The position numbers and the translations under genes were made by a program. Shown piece by piece: positions 36,454 to 45,577 of a DNA stretch of 64,000 bases. The notes under the pieces are model-generated. The model saw only the letters and a program-made list of their open reading frames with translations, made no database searches and had not been told where the DNA came from. The stretch spans positions 276,809 to 340,808 of the forward strand of contig JASJOS010000012.1 of assembly GCA_030068525.1 (NCBI GenBank). Direction: 5' to 3'. This DNA is from Xanthocytophaga flava (GTDB lineage: Bacteria > Bacteroidota > Bacteroidia > Cytophagales > 172606-1). Position 1 is the first letter of the stretch. Each line of letters opens with the position of its first letter.

Positions 36454-38148
36454 ATGGGTAACCAAACCACACCTCCCCTAATCCCAGCCGAAAGCTCAAT
36501 CAACCAATTTCTATTTATTGCACTTTGTAGCCTTGTAGGGCTATTATATATTGCAGGATTACCCATCTACTTAATGGAGCCAGATGCAGCTGTGTATGCA
36601 ATCTTGTCTAAAAATATGGTACAAAGTGGCAATTACTGGGACTTGTACCTATATGACAAAGACTGGCTTGATAAACCTCACTTTCCCTTCTGGATTACTG
36701 CATTCAGCTTCCTTCTTTTTGGGGTTAATACAATAGCCTATAAACTACCCGCTTTACTGTTTATCCTGTTAGCTGCTTGTTATACTTATCGTTTTGCAAA
36801 AGAATTGTATTCCACAGAAGTTGCGCGCCTGGCTGTGCTGATTTTGCTTACAGCTCTTCATCTGGTTATGTCTAATAGTGATGTAAGGGCAGAACCCTAT
36901 CTGACTGGGCTGGTCATTGCCTCGACCTATCACCTCTATCGATTACAACACCAATTTACATGGGGTCACCTGTTCTGGGGGGCACTCTATGCTGCTTGTG
37001 CCATTATGACCAAAGGCATCTTTACTATTGTTCCTATCGGTGGAGCGATTTTTATTGAGTTACTGATAAAAAGACAGTGGAAGGATATGTTTCACTGGAA
37101 ATGGTTGCTTGTTGGTATAGTTACGTTGTTATTTACAGCACCTGAACTATATAGTTTATATCATCAGTTTGACATGCACCCGGAGAAGGAAATCTTTGGT
37201 GAAACACATGTTTCAGGTATTCGTTTTTTCTTTTGGGATAGCCAGTTTGGCCGTTTCTTTAATACAGGCCCTATCAAAGGACAAGGAGATAAGTTCTTCT
37301 TTCTCCATACACTTTTATGGGCATTTTTGCCTTGGGGATTACTGATGTATTATGCTTTAATCAAACAGCTAAAGGAAAATATACAAAGGGTGCAGCAGGA
37401 GTTTTATACTATAGGAGGTGCAGTTATTACTATTCTGCTATTTTCATTGTCACAATTTCAGTTACCTCATTATACAAACATTATTTTTCCATTCCTGGCT
37501 ATCTTTACAGCCAAAGAAATAGTAATTATTGGCACCACCAGGAAAGGAGAATTATTCTATACATCTGCTCAATACTTCACCATAGGAGTTTTACTTTTTG
37601 CACCAGTACTACTCCATTATTTTTTCAGGCCAGAAACGATATCTTTCTGGTTTGTTTTGGCTGCTCTATCTCTTATTGGCATTTTTGTATACCTGATTAG
37701 ATCCACAATCCATTCCTGGTTAAAAGTATTTTACTATACATGCTTATCCTGTTTATTCTTTACCTTTTATCTCAATCTGATTTTCTACCCGGCAGTTCTT
37801 CACTATCAGGCATCCAGTGAAGCCGCATTTTATGTAAATACGCATTACCCCAATACAAATCCTGCTGTCTTTGGAGACTTACGTACCCTTAGCTTTGACT
37901 TTTATGCTCGCCAACATGTAAAGTGGTATTTCACACTAGATGAATTTAAACAGGTATATTCTACTAAACCAATGATTGTTTATACAACAATGGAAAAGCT
38001 ACAGGAGCTGAAAAATGCAAATATTCCTTACCAGTTAGTAAAAGAATTTAAAGGTGTGCATGTAACTACACTTGCAGGTGAGTTTATCAATCATGAAACA
38101 CGTTCACAATCCCTTGAGACTTCTGTCTTAGTACTTATATCTCGTTAA
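36454..38148 (+). CDS. Polytopic GT39/ArnT-like glycosyltransferase
   Basis: 564 residues with about ten or more transmembrane helices. The first periplasmic loop contains MEPDAAVYAILSKNMVQSG and DKPHFPFWI, with the acidic pair and the DKP(P/H) motif of polyprenyl-phosphate-sugar-dependent ArnT/PMT transferases. A C-terminal soluble domain (VFGDLRTLSFDFYARQHVKW) follows the helices. It would transfer a sugar from undecaprenyl-phosphate to lipid A or a protein on the outer face of the inner membrane; the acceptor is unknown. Its position after a GT9 supports envelope glycan modification. Confidence 0.85.
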   Translation: MGNQTTPPLIPAESSINQFLFIALCSLVGLLYIAGLPIYLMEPDAAVYAILSKNMVQSGNYWDLYLYDKDWLDKPHFPFWITAFSFLLFGVNTIAYKLPALLFILLAACYTYRFAKELYSTEVARLAVLILLTALHLVMSNSDVRAEPYLTGLVIASTYHLYRLQHQFTWGHLFWGALYAACAIMTKGIFTIVPIGGAIFIELLIKRQWKDMFHWKWLLVGIVTLLFTAPELYSLYHQFDMHPEKEIFGETHVSGIRFFFWDSQFGRFFNTGPIKGQGDKFFFLHTLLWAFLPWGLLMYYALIKQLKENIQRVQQEFYTIGGAVITILLFSLSQFQLPHYTNIIFPFLAIFTAKEIVIIGTTRKGELFYTSAQYFTIGVLLFAPVLLHYFFRPETISFWFVLAALSLIGIFVYLIRSTIHSWLKVFYYTCLSCLFFTFYLNLIFYPAVLHYQASSEAAFYVNTHYPNTNPAVFGDLRTLSFDFYARQHVKWYFTLDEFKQVYSTKPMIVYTTMEKLQELKNANIPYQLVKEFKGVHVTTLAGEFINHETRSQSLETSVLVLISR

Positions 38149-38174
38149 CATTCAGCTACATTTACTTTCATAAC

Positions 38175-38210
38175 AAAGGATTGTTCATTGGTATGATCAA
38201 TCCTTTTTTT
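38175..38210 (+). terminator. Terminator of the GT39-like gene
   Basis: AAAGGATTG and CAATCCTTT form a 9-bp stem followed by a T run. The T run overlaps the fabH promoter region. Confidence 0.75.
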
Positions 38211-38219
38211 GTACTTTTG
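38188..38219 (+). promoter_or_regulatory. Promoter of fabH
   Basis: TTG (38188-38190) and TACTTTTG (38212-38219) are 21 bases apart. The -33 box lies in the loop of the upstream terminator, so the two signals are overlaid. Confidence 0.5.
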
Positions 38220-38251
38220 CCGACTTTTGTTTCAACTTTATACTTTAGCAT

Positions 38252-39253
38252 ATGCCTTATTCTCAAATAGTTGGTGTGGGACATTATGTTCCAGACAATG
38301 TGGTTACCAACCATGATCTGGAAAAACTGATGGATACCAGCGATGCTTGGATTCAGGAACGTACTGGCATTAAAGAACGTCGCTTTTTTACCCCTGGCAA
38401 GGATACCGTAACCAGTATGGCAACTCAAGCCTCACTGATAGCATTAGAACGCGCTGGAATGAAGCCTTCAGATATTGATTTCATTGTCTTTGCGACCATT
38501 ACAGCAGATTATTACTTTCCAGGTTGCGGAGTATTATTACAAAGAGAACTCAATATTCCTGGAATTGGCGCATTGGATATCCGCAATCAATGTTCCGGAT
38601 TTATTTATGCACTATCTGTAGCTGATCAGTTCATCAAAGCTGGTACGTATAAAAATATTCTTGTTGTAGGCTCTGAAATACAATCTTCTTTTCTGGAGAT
38701 GAGCACAGAAGGACGAGGAATAGCTGTTATTTTTGGAGATGGAGCAGGTGCTGTAGTACTTAAAGCAACGGAGAATCCTGATCATAAGATTTTATCCACC
38801 CACCTACACGCAGATGGTCGGTTTGCGGAGGAACTCATTGTAAAAGATCCGGGAGGTAGCCGTCAGGGGCGCTGGATTTCACATGAGATGATAGATCAGG
38901 GCGGAACAACTGTTTATATGAATGGACAAAACGTATTCAAGCATGCGGTTGTTCGCTTTCCGGAAGTCATTAAAGAAGCATTGGACACCAATGGATTAAA
39001 GACTTCAGATATAGATGTATTAATACCGCATCAGGCTAATTTACGGATTACCAAATATGTAGGAGAGCAACTTGGATTGCCCGAGGAAAAGATTGTCAGT
39101 AATATTCAGAAATATGGTAATACAACAGCCGCATCTATTCCAATTGCATTAAGTGAAGCATGGGAAGCAGGTCGTATTCAATCAGGCAATATGGTTTGTA
39201 TGGCAGCTTTCGGTAGTGGTTTTACTTGGGCCTCTGCACTTATTCGCTGGTAA
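38252..39253 (+). CDS. fabH: 3-Oxoacyl-ACP synthase III (FabH)
   Basis: 333 residues. FabH condenses acetyl-CoA (or branched acyl-CoA) with malonyl-ACP to start fatty-acid synthesis. The active triad is visible: Cys in IRNQCSGFIYAL (about 113), His in IPHQANLRI (about 254), Asn in QKYGNTTAAS (about 284). Other signatures are DTSDAWIQERTGIKERRF and SEIQSSFLEM. It ends in the family-typical FGSGFTWASALIRW. No other fab genes are adjacent; plsX is absent here. A large hairpin lies between it and the convergent slyD-like gene. Confidence 0.95.
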   Translation: MPYSQIVGVGHYVPDNVVTNHDLEKLMDTSDAWIQERTGIKERRFFTPGKDTVTSMATQASLIALERAGMKPSDIDFIVFATITADYYFPGCGVLLQRELNIPGIGALDIRNQCSGFIYALSVADQFIKAGTYKNILVVGSEIQSSFLEMSTEGRGIAVIFGDGAGAVVLKATENPDHKILSTHLHADGRFAEELIVKDPGGSRQGRWISHEMIDQGGTTVYMNGQNVFKHAVVRFPEVIKEALDTNGLKTSDIDVLIPHQANLRITKYVGEQLGLPEEKIVSNIQKYGNTTAASIPIALSEAWEAGRIQSGNMVCMAAFGSGFTWASALIRW

Positions 39254-39266
39254 TTTTTCTAAAAAT

Positions 39267-39330
39267 AAAAATTCCTGTTTCAGGAAAATCACTTCAATGG
39301 AAGTACTTCGCACTGAAACAGGAATTTTTC
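39267..39330. terminator. Bidirectional terminator between fabH and the FKBP gene
   Basis: AAAATTCCTGTTTCAG and CTGAAACAGGAATTTT form a perfect 16-bp stem. The 30-nt loop carries an inner hairpin ACTTC/GAAGT (39291-39304). Confidence 0.85.
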
Positions 39331-39347
39331 TCAATCAATAACACTGA

Positions 39348-39863
39348 TTAATGATGATGCCCGCCAGGACCATGAACATGACGATGAGTCAGTTCTTCTA
39401 GAGTAGCCTCACGAATATTGACCACTTTCCCGGTAAAATGCATATTCAAGCCAGCTAATGGATGATTGAAGTCCATAAGTACAGAGTCATCAGCAACTTC
39501 CAGTACACGTCCCTGCATCTGATTGCCATCCTGATCCATCATCGGAAGTGTATTTCCTTCTTTTACCATTTCGGTATCCACTTTACCATCTACTTCAAAA
39601 ATATGAATAGGGAGGCGCACAACGGCTTCTTCATCCACTTCACCATATCCTTCAGTAGGCTGTAGTGAAAAATCGAATGTATCTCCTTGTGTTAAGCCTT
39701 CCAGATTCTTCTCAAATTTCTCCAGCATATTGCCAATACCATAGAGAAACACTAGTGGCTGATCTGCTTCTACTCTTTCTACTAATTCAGGCTCACTACC
39801 ATCTGTATCGGTTACATGCAGTTCATATGTCAATGACACTACTGTTCTAGGTTCTACTTTCAT
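39348..39863 (-). CDS. SlyD-type FKBP peptidyl-prolyl isomerase
   Basis: 171 residues, cytoplasmic. FKBP core with an inserted IF-like flap: TVVSLTYELHVTD, FLYGIGNMLEKFEKNLEGLT, GDTFDFSLQPTEGYGEVDEE, MDQDGNQMQGRVLEVADDSV and DFNHPLAGLNMHFTGKVV. The C-terminus is histidine-rich (THRHVHGPGGHHH), like the metal-binding tail of SlyD, so it may bind nickel or zinc. No hydrogenase or urease genes are nearby to suggest nickel delivery. Confidence 0.92.
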   Translation of the reverse strand: MKVEPRTVVSLTYELHVTDTDGSEPELVERVEADQPLVFLYGIGNMLEKFEKNLEGLTQGDTFDFSLQPTEGYGEVDEEAVVRLPIHIFEVDGKVDTEMVKEGNTLPMMDQDGNQMQGRVLEVADDSVLMDFNHPLAGLNMHFTGKVVNIREATLEELTHRHVHGPGGHHH

Positions 39864-40242
39864 GAAATAATTGATTTAGGTTTAATAAAACAGATATTCT
39901 TTTAGGAATATCTGAGAAAAGTCTTTAGAAATATAAAACAAAATACTGTACCAGCTGTATATGCAACTAACAATTAAACGGAAAAGACTGTAACTGTAGA
40001 CTTATGAAAAGAGGTTTAAACAAACAATTTTCTTGATATTTTTCAGCAGTTTTCTGCTTATCTGGCGTCCAGGTATGCAAAGGAAATAATTTTTATAAAG
40101 GAAACCAATGCTTTTACAGATTTTCTGGCCAAACAATCTATTGTGCCCCTAAACCTTACTTCTGCATTCCAGATATCCAATAGGAGTAATTTTATTCTTT
40201 ATTATCTTAGCCCAACCTTATTATAGTATAATTTTCAGAGGA
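39864..40242. other. Intergenic, no gene recognised
   Basis: Divergent region between the FKBP and TRIC-like genes. I see no exact -7 box, palindrome or short gene. Confidence 0.5.
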
Positions 40243-40845
40243 ATGGACTGGTTACAAATTATTACCTATGCAGGTACTTTCATATTTGCAGTGACAGGAG
40301 CATTGAAAGCTCGTACACACTTAATGGACATTTTTGGAGGAGCGGTATTGGCATTTATAACTGCCTACGGGGGTGGTACTTTACGAGATATTCTCTTAGG
40401 AGTTAAACCAGTTAACTGGGTAAATGACAACATTGCACTAGGTTTGGTTATTAGTGCTCTTATCAGTGTATTCCTATTTAAAGAAAATCTAAAACGTTTT
40501 AATCGGATCATCTTTTTCACAGACGCTATTGGACTGGGATTATTTACTGCGTCAGGAATTAAGATAAGTCTGCAAAACGGTATCACACCTACTTATGCAA
40601 TTATAATGGGGGTAATCAGCTCTACTTTTGGTGGACTACTGGCAGATATTTTATGTAATCAGATACCAGCCTTATTACGAAAAGGCGAACTTTATGCTAC
40701 CGCATCTCTGCTTGGAGGAATTGTATTTATTAGTCTGAAACATAATGGTATAAATGATAGCACCAATCTATTGGTATGTGTAATACTTGTTGTAAGCATC
40801 CGAATTCTTGCCAAAAGAAAGAAATTATATCTGCCAGAAATATAA
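40243..40845 (+). CDS. TRIC-family (UPF0126) membrane channel
   Basis: 200 residues, about seven short transmembrane helices. It is built from two repeats with the hallmark GGGTLRD (ITAYGGGTLRDILLGVKP) and the matching GVISSTFGGLLADILCN in the second half. Bacterial UPF0126 proteins are trimeric cation channels related to animal TRIC; some have been linked to glycine or alanine transport. It is alone, with the periplasmic thioredoxin gene 130 bases downstream on the same strand. Confidence 0.9.
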   Translation: MDWLQIITYAGTFIFAVTGALKARTHLMDIFGGAVLAFITAYGGGTLRDILLGVKPVNWVNDNIALGLVISALISVFLFKENLKRFNRIIFFTDAIGLGLFTASGIKISLQNGITPTYAIIMGVISSTFGGLLADILCNQIPALLRKGELYATASLLGGIVFISLKHNGINDSTNLLVCVILVVSIRILAKRKKLYLPEI

Positions 40846-40975
40846 TCTCTTTATCAACTAACTATATTTCAACTCTTCTTCCTTCATAAATTCACAAATC
40901 ACCTCCAATAGCAGAAAAATCCATTTATTTTCTATATTTACCCAAATCTTACTAACAATCTAAACCAACAACTAT

Positions 40976-41482
40976 ATGAGATCAGTTCTTCTTACTTTCC
41001 TTGTATGCTTTATACTAGCAGTCCCTGGCCAAACATATGCTCAGGAAAAACCCAAATTATATAATCCAGAAGCGAATGCTCAGACAGAAATACAGAATGC
41101 AGTAAAAAAAGCTCAAGCAGAAGGCAAACACGTATTTTTACAAATCGGAGGAAACTGGTGTTCCTGGTGTTTAAAATTCAATAAATTCAGTACTACTGAC
41201 ACACAATTGGATTCTCTATTTAAAGCTTCTTATGTCATTGTCCATGTAAATTACAGCAAAGAGAATCAGAACCTTCCTACATTAGAAAAATTGAGCTACC
41301 CACAACGTTTTGGGTTTCCAGTATTTGTGATTCTGAATGACAAAGGAGACAGAATACATACACAGAACTCTGCTTATTTGGAAAAAGGAGACGGTTATGA
41401 TAAAGAAAAGGTATTTGATTTCTTAAGTCAATGGACCAAAGCCTCTCTCGACCCTAAGCATTATCAGAAGAAAGCGAACTAG
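40976..41482 (+). CDS. Exported thioredoxin-fold protein
   Basis: 168 residues. Signal peptide ending GQTYAQ, then a thioredoxin-7/DUF255-like fold with redox motif GNWCSWCLKF (CxxC, about 62-65) and the cis-Pro region QRFGFPVFVILND. It should act as a thiol-disulfide protein in the periplasm; a substrate is not evident. It lies beside no cytochrome assembly genes. Its terminator (41496-41530) is shared with the convergent DUF1990 gene. Confidence 0.87.
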   Translation: MRSVLLTFLVCFILAVPGQTYAQEKPKLYNPEANAQTEIQNAVKKAQAEGKHVFLQIGGNWCSWCLKFNKFSTTDTQLDSLFKASYVIVHVNYSKENQNLPTLEKLSYPQRFGFPVFVILNDKGDRIHTQNSAYLEKGDGYDKEKVFDFLSQWTKASLDPKHYQKKAN

Positions 41483-41495
41483 GTATTTTCAGAAG

Positions 41496-41530
41496 AACGC
41501 TACTTTCTAATCGGAAGTAGCGTTTTCTTT
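41496..41530. terminator. Terminator after the thioredoxin gene
   Basis: AACGCTACTT and AAGTAGCGTT form a 10-bp stem with a 9-nt loop, followed by TTCTTTT. Confidence 0.7.
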
Positions 41531-42102
41531 TACAACGACATTTCTATTTCTCGTTTACAATTTTTTAAAGCAGCTTGTGTACAATATGTTTGATAGGGAA
41601 TTGCCAAAACAGGACTTACTAACCTGATAAACCAATTTCCGGGAGCTGAGAAAGTATGGATTCTAAAGACTAAACCTTTATTGGTTTGCTCAATAGTAAA
41701 TGTAGAAATTCCTTTCTCTACATGTCCTGCTAACGTCTCATAACTGAAGCCTTTCCGCGATGAGGTATTGATGATTTCCTTTATTCTTACTCCAAATATC
41801 AATTTCTGCGAAAACGACTTTACTGGTGGTAAAAATACTTGTTGTACAATGGTATCGCCAGCTTGCATACTTCTACCCTCAGCTTCCCATTGTCCAAAAG
41901 CTATCAATATATTTTCAGGAAATATTTTATAGGAAAACAAAGTCTGTAGATTCAGTTCCTCTATATTCCTATCTACGGTAAGGACAATTTCCGAGACTTT
42001 TTCTACCAGTCTAGTCCTATCATAAGGCATTACTGAGACCCTTTTGAATGTCTCCAATAATACAGGAAAGTTCTTTTGCTGATCTTTCAGGTAGATAAGC
42101 AT
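41530..42102 (-). CDS. DUF1990 family protein
   Basis: 190 residues with no signal or membrane helix. The body matches DUF1990 wording: PPVKSFSQKLIFGVRIKEII, the hallmark GFSYETLAGHVEKGISTF, and FSAPGNWFIRLVSPVLAIPY near the C-terminus. The family has unknown function and is related to lipid-binding SRPBCC-like folds in outline only. It may be translated with the lipoprotein upstream, 53 bases away, but no coupling is visible. Confidence 0.72.
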   Translation of the reverse strand: MLIYLKDQQKNFPVLLETFKRVSVMPYDRTRLVEKVSEIVLTVDRNIEELNLQTLFSYKIFPENILIAFGQWEAEGRSMQAGDTIVQQVFLPPVKSFSQKLIFGVRIKEIINTSSRKGFSYETLAGHVEKGISTFTIEQTNKGLVFRIHTFSAPGNWFIRLVSPVLAIPYQTYCTQAALKNCKREIEMSL

Positions 42103-42155
42103 TCAGACTAAAAGTATTGATCATTATATAGAAATTCGGATAGAACAATCCAGAA

Positions 42156-43097
42156 TCAATCAGGGTACAAATCTGTATCCTCCTTTCTAATCCATCCATA
42201 CAATTGTGTAGGTTGCTCTAAAAACTGAGGAAATTCACTGTTTACTGGCTTGGATTCGGGATTCATAGATACATACAACCATTCTTCGTCCTGATATCTT
42301 TTACTACCATATACTATTCCTTTACTCCCTATTGAGTATAAACTTATAGAATTACCTTCATTACCCCAAACTGGATTTTCAAATCCATCAAATGAAGCTG
42401 CCTCACACCTCAACTTAGATATTTTTTTCAAAGTAAAAGCAACTGGAGCACTTAGTTTCTGTGTTGGTTTTTCTAGACGATTTAAATAACCTAAAGTATT
42501 TACTAACGTCAAAGACACTTTCGAGCTATCAAACTTTATTGTATAAAAATATTCCACGATAGCAGGATCAGTACAACATCCAGGATTTATTATTGAGAAT
42601 GAAGATAGTTTAGCTTCCTTGAAATTCATTTTAGTAACAACCTGATAACCGGAAAATATCTTTTTAATCCCTAGAGTATCTATCAGAAAAAATTCTGTAA
42701 GAAATGGTTCGCCTCCAGATTGTCCTTCATAGATTAGATCCAACTGATTATCCCCATTCAAATCAATAGTATGAAGATATTTAGCCCATTCTTCAAGAGA
42801 TAAAGTAAGCCCTGTTCTTTTTCTCAGAGAGTCTGCTAGTTGTTGTGCATAGTAAGTAATCAATATTGTATCGCGTATTTTCTCATGGTCTCTAATAGTA
42901 TTTTTATAGTAGTTATCATCATCATCTGTATATTCAATTGAATCTTGCCAGGCAAAATATCTTTCTATTAGTATAGAATCAGAAACAAGGGTGGTATCTG
43001 GACTGGGAGTGCTACTTTCCTTTACAGTTGAATCATTACCACACCCACTTAATAAACTAACAAAAAATACAATAAGAACAGATTTGTACATATACAT
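42156..43097 (-). CDS. Lipoprotein of unknown function
   Basis: 313 residues with lipobox LSGC at about residue 20, followed by a Ser/Thr-rich linker. The mature domain includes a calcium-loop-like sequence DLNGDNQLDLIYEG (about 105-118), as in VCBS repeats, and several strands. The C-terminal half (KGIVYGSKRYQDEEWLYVSM, YGWIRKEDTDLYP) resembles an SH3-like segment. No family recognised. ATGs at residues 1 and 3 are equivalent. Confidence 0.72.
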   Translation of the reverse strand: MYMYKSVLIVFFVSLLSGCGNDSTVKESSTPSPDTTLVSDSILIERYFAWQDSIEYTDDDDNYYKNTIRDHEKIRDTILITYYAQQLADSLRKRTGLTLSLEEWAKYLHTIDLNGDNQLDLIYEGQSGGEPFLTEFFLIDTLGIKKIFSGYQVVTKMNFKEAKLSSFSIINPGCCTDPAIVEYFYTIKFDSSKVSLTLVNTLGYLNRLEKPTQKLSAPVAFTLKKISKLRCEAASFDGFENPVWGNEGNSISLYSIGSKGIVYGSKRYQDEEWLYVSMNPESKPVNSEFPQFLEQPTQLYGWIRKEDTDLYPD

Positions 43098-43153
43098 CTA
43101 CAAAAACAAACACGCTTTTAAAGGCAAATAAAGAATATCAAAATAGACAAATG

Positions 43154-44032
43154 CTACTGATTCACGGGTACTCCATTTAGAATATTCCGACTGATCTCTC
43201 TAGGCAATACTCGGAAAACAGGAATAGTAATGGCATACTTTTCACATAGCTGTTTGATACGAATATCAATCTGCTCAGCAGAGTAACGCGATGAAAAGTG
43301 TCCCAGGATTAAGGTTTCAATAGTACTGGAACCTATCATCTCCATCACTTGCTCCAAAGTACTATGTTTATTACTATGAGGACGAATTTTAGTATCTTCT
43401 TCTCCATCCAGAAAAGTAGCTTCATGAATCAGGATCTTTGTGTCTTTCCAACGTTGAGGATCTTCGACCGGGGTATCACCTGAATAACTTATTAAATTAG
43501 TGCGAACTTCCACTGTTGTATTTACTTTTCCCTGCTCTTCTACTATTCGTTTTATCTCCATACCTGAACGTTTTGCCAGTTCTGGCTTCAGTTTTCGTTT
43601 GGTCTGTACAATGTGGTAACTCAAACTTTTGATCCCTTCTCCCTGTGTCACCACATGACCATTTTGAACAGGAATAGCCAATATATCTTCCCGAATACGA
43701 ATCTCCACGCCTTCTTTCGTCGGAATCCATTGAGTTCCATTCACATGTGGATCAAATTTCTTTGAGAATGCCTCCAGTGGAGGGAATGAACCACTATTCT
43801 GCGGATAATAAATAACAGGATACCCTGGTCTTGCATTTAACTGATTGAGTTGGAGCAAACCCGTTAAATGATCCCGATCTGCATGTGAGATTAAGACATG
43901 TTCTATTTTGCGACTCTTTTGCAGCAGCCCTGATGAAACACCATCGCCTGCATCAAATAATATCCCAAGCTCTTCAATAAAATACCAGGTTGAAAAAAGA
44001 GCTGTTGAATAGCCCGTAATTGTTAATTGCAT
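43154..44032 (-). CDS. RNase Z-like metallo-beta-lactamase-fold protein with altered metal motif
   Basis: 292 residues from ATG 44032; a longer open frame to 44089 adds a part with no strand pattern. The RNase Z/ElaC layout is clear: LTITGYSTALFSTW, ILFDAGDGVSSGL, ISHADRDHLTGLLQLN, ISYSGDTPVEDP, ILIHEATFLDGEE, RPHSNKHSTLEQVMEMI, ILGHFSSRYSAEQI. In the metal motif HxHxDH the second His is Asp (H-A-D-R-D-H), so zinc coordination may differ from tRNase Z. It may be a nuclease or another MBL hydrolase; I keep the assignment at family level. Confidence 0.8.
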   Translation of the reverse strand: MQLTITGYSTALFSTWYFIEELGILFDAGDGVSSGLLQKSRKIEHVLISHADRDHLTGLLQLNQLNARPGYPVIYYPQNSGSFPPLEAFSKKFDPHVNGTQWIPTKEGVEIRIREDILAIPVQNGHVVTQGEGIKSLSYHIVQTKRKLKPELAKRSGMEIKRIVEEQGKVNTTVEVRTNLISYSGDTPVEDPQRWKDTKILIHEATFLDGEEDTKIRPHSNKHSTLEQVMEMIGSSTIETLILGHFSSRYSAEQIDIRIKQLCEKYAITIPVFRVLPREISRNILNGVPVNQ

Positions 44033-44122
44033 TGCTTTTATAAATTGAATACACAAAGTATGGCAATTTCTGTCATCATTCCCATACATCTTATTAAAAT
44101 GAGAGGGAATGGGTTATAAAAA

Positions 44123-44164
44123 AACACCTCAGATTATAGTACTAAAACTATTCTCTGAGGTGTT
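44123..44164 (-). terminator. Terminator of the TerD genes
   Basis: AACACCTCAGA and TCTGAGGTGTT form an 11-bp stem; the minus transcript continues into TTTTT. Confidence 0.8.
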
Positions 44165-44187
44165 CAAACATTTACGATCTTTCCTAG

Positions 44188-44796
44188 CTACAGATATTTT
44201 TCCCGAATAACTTTTATTGTTCCGGCTATGTCTTTGGCTTCTATAGGTTCACCGATGGCAGTAAAGGTCCATCTTCCACCAGGAGCACGATTCATTTTAG
44301 CCATTACCATAGAGGTAAATCCTTTAAATGAAGAATCTCCTGACAAATCATAACTGGCAAACACCTTATTTGGATTATGGTGCTCACCTTCTATAATTCG
44401 AATCTTTGAATATGGAATATCCGAGAAATCCTGTTGCTTGAAGGAGTTCAGGTAAAACACAATGGTATCTACATCGGCAGAGACCTTTTGCAAATCAATG
44501 TAAATAACTTCATTGTCTTTGTTATCAGCAGAACTATCCCCTACTCTATCATCACCACTGTGCCGAATCGCTTTATCATTAGACACAAGCTTGCGATAAT
44601 ATACTGTATCCTTCTCTTTCTTTATGGAGTCAAACATTGTTACGGATCCATCCAGATCAACAGATTCTTTGTCGTTGAAAAGGCCAAAGAAAGACTTTTT
44701 ATTAATTACACCCCAGTCAAGGCCAATACATATATGTTTGAAATCTTCTCCGTTTTTTTCCAGAGAGATTTGTGAGTTCTTCTTTAAATTAATCAT
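44188..44796 (-). CDS. TerD-family protein, divergent paralogue
   Basis: 202 residues from ATG 44796. TerD fold with INLKKNSQISLEKN at the start, the calcium-site pair VDLDGSVTMFD and HSGDDRVGDSSADNKDNEVI, and the C-terminal GRWTFTAIGEPIEAKD. It is less typical than the gene upstream (inserts at about 30-45). TerD proteins bind Ca2+ and accompany tellurite, phage and stress resistance loci. It is third in the PspA-TerD-TerD order, and terminates at a clear hairpin. Confidence 0.88.
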   Translation of the reverse strand: MINLKKNSQISLEKNGEDFKHICIGLDWGVINKKSFFGLFNDKESVDLDGSVTMFDSIKKEKDTVYYRKLVSNDKAIRHSGDDRVGDSSADNKDNEVIYIDLQKVSADVDTIVFYLNSFKQQDFSDIPYSKIRIIEGEHHNPNKVFASYDLSGDSSFKGFTSMVMAKMNRAPGGRWTFTAIGEPIEAKDIAGTIKVIREKYL

Positions 44797-44861
44797 TGTA
44801 ATAAATATAATATGCAAATAAATAAAGTAGAATTACAACCTCTTATCTTGTATGAAGATCA

Positions 44862-45419
44862 TTACGCAAACATATCGACCAATCCCTGTAACTCATTTTG
44901 AGTTCCCTGAGACGCAGCATGGAAGTGCCACTCACCACCAGACTTACGAATGCGGCCAAAAACTACTGCATTCTCGCCAGTATGGCTAGCATCCAGATCA
45001 TAACGGGCAATTTCTTTCTGATTATCGACATCTACAATACGGATATAGGCATCTTTCAATAAGCCATAATTATGACGACGGGCGATGGCATCATGAATAG
45101 AAACACAAATTACCAGATCTTCGGCAGCAGGATTGATATTTTCCAGATTTACCAGTATTACTTCATCATCATCATCAGCAGAACCACTCCGGTTATCCCC
45201 CAAATGTTGTACAGAGCCATCTGGAGATTTCAGGTTATTGTAAAATACAAAGTATTCATCTGAGATCAGCCTGTTGGTCGCACCCAGTATAAAAACTGAG
45301 GCATCCAAATCAAGTGTATACGAAGACATTTCCCAACCCAATCCAACCATAACCTTATTCAGTTTGGGCATTTGCTTGGTCAGATTAATAGAACCGCCTT
45401 TTTTCAGATTGATTGACAT
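44862..45419 (-). CDS. TerD-family protein
   Basis: 185 residues: INLKKGGSINLTKQMPKLNK, GLGWEMSSYTLDLDASVF, HLGDNRSGSADDDDEVILV and DASHTGENAVVFGRIRKSGG. The two acidic loops DLDAS and DNRSGSADDDDE are the Ca2+ sites of TerD. It lies 65 bases upstream of its paralogue and 158 bases downstream of a PspA-like gene in the same direction, a likely envelope- or stress-response unit. No TerB, TerC or other ter genes are in the window. Confidence 0.92.
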   Translation of the reverse strand: MSINLKKGGSINLTKQMPKLNKVMVGLGWEMSSYTLDLDASVFILGATNRLISDEYFVFYNNLKSPDGSVQHLGDNRSGSADDDDEVILVNLENINPAAEDLVICVSIHDAIARRHNYGLLKDAYIRIVDVDNQKEIARYDLDASHTGENAVVFGRIRKSGGEWHFHAASQGTQNELQGLVDMFA

Positions 45420-45577
45420 AAGTGTTTGAGTTAAGTGAGTGTTTGGATATATATAGTTTTTGCTTTAATGTAATTTGTAATGAAAATAGTATTCCCACTC
45501 CTGACAGATTACGTCTAAATGATTCAGAGTAATTTGTCAGGATCGAAAAGTAAACAATCTCTTTACCAGAAATTTGA

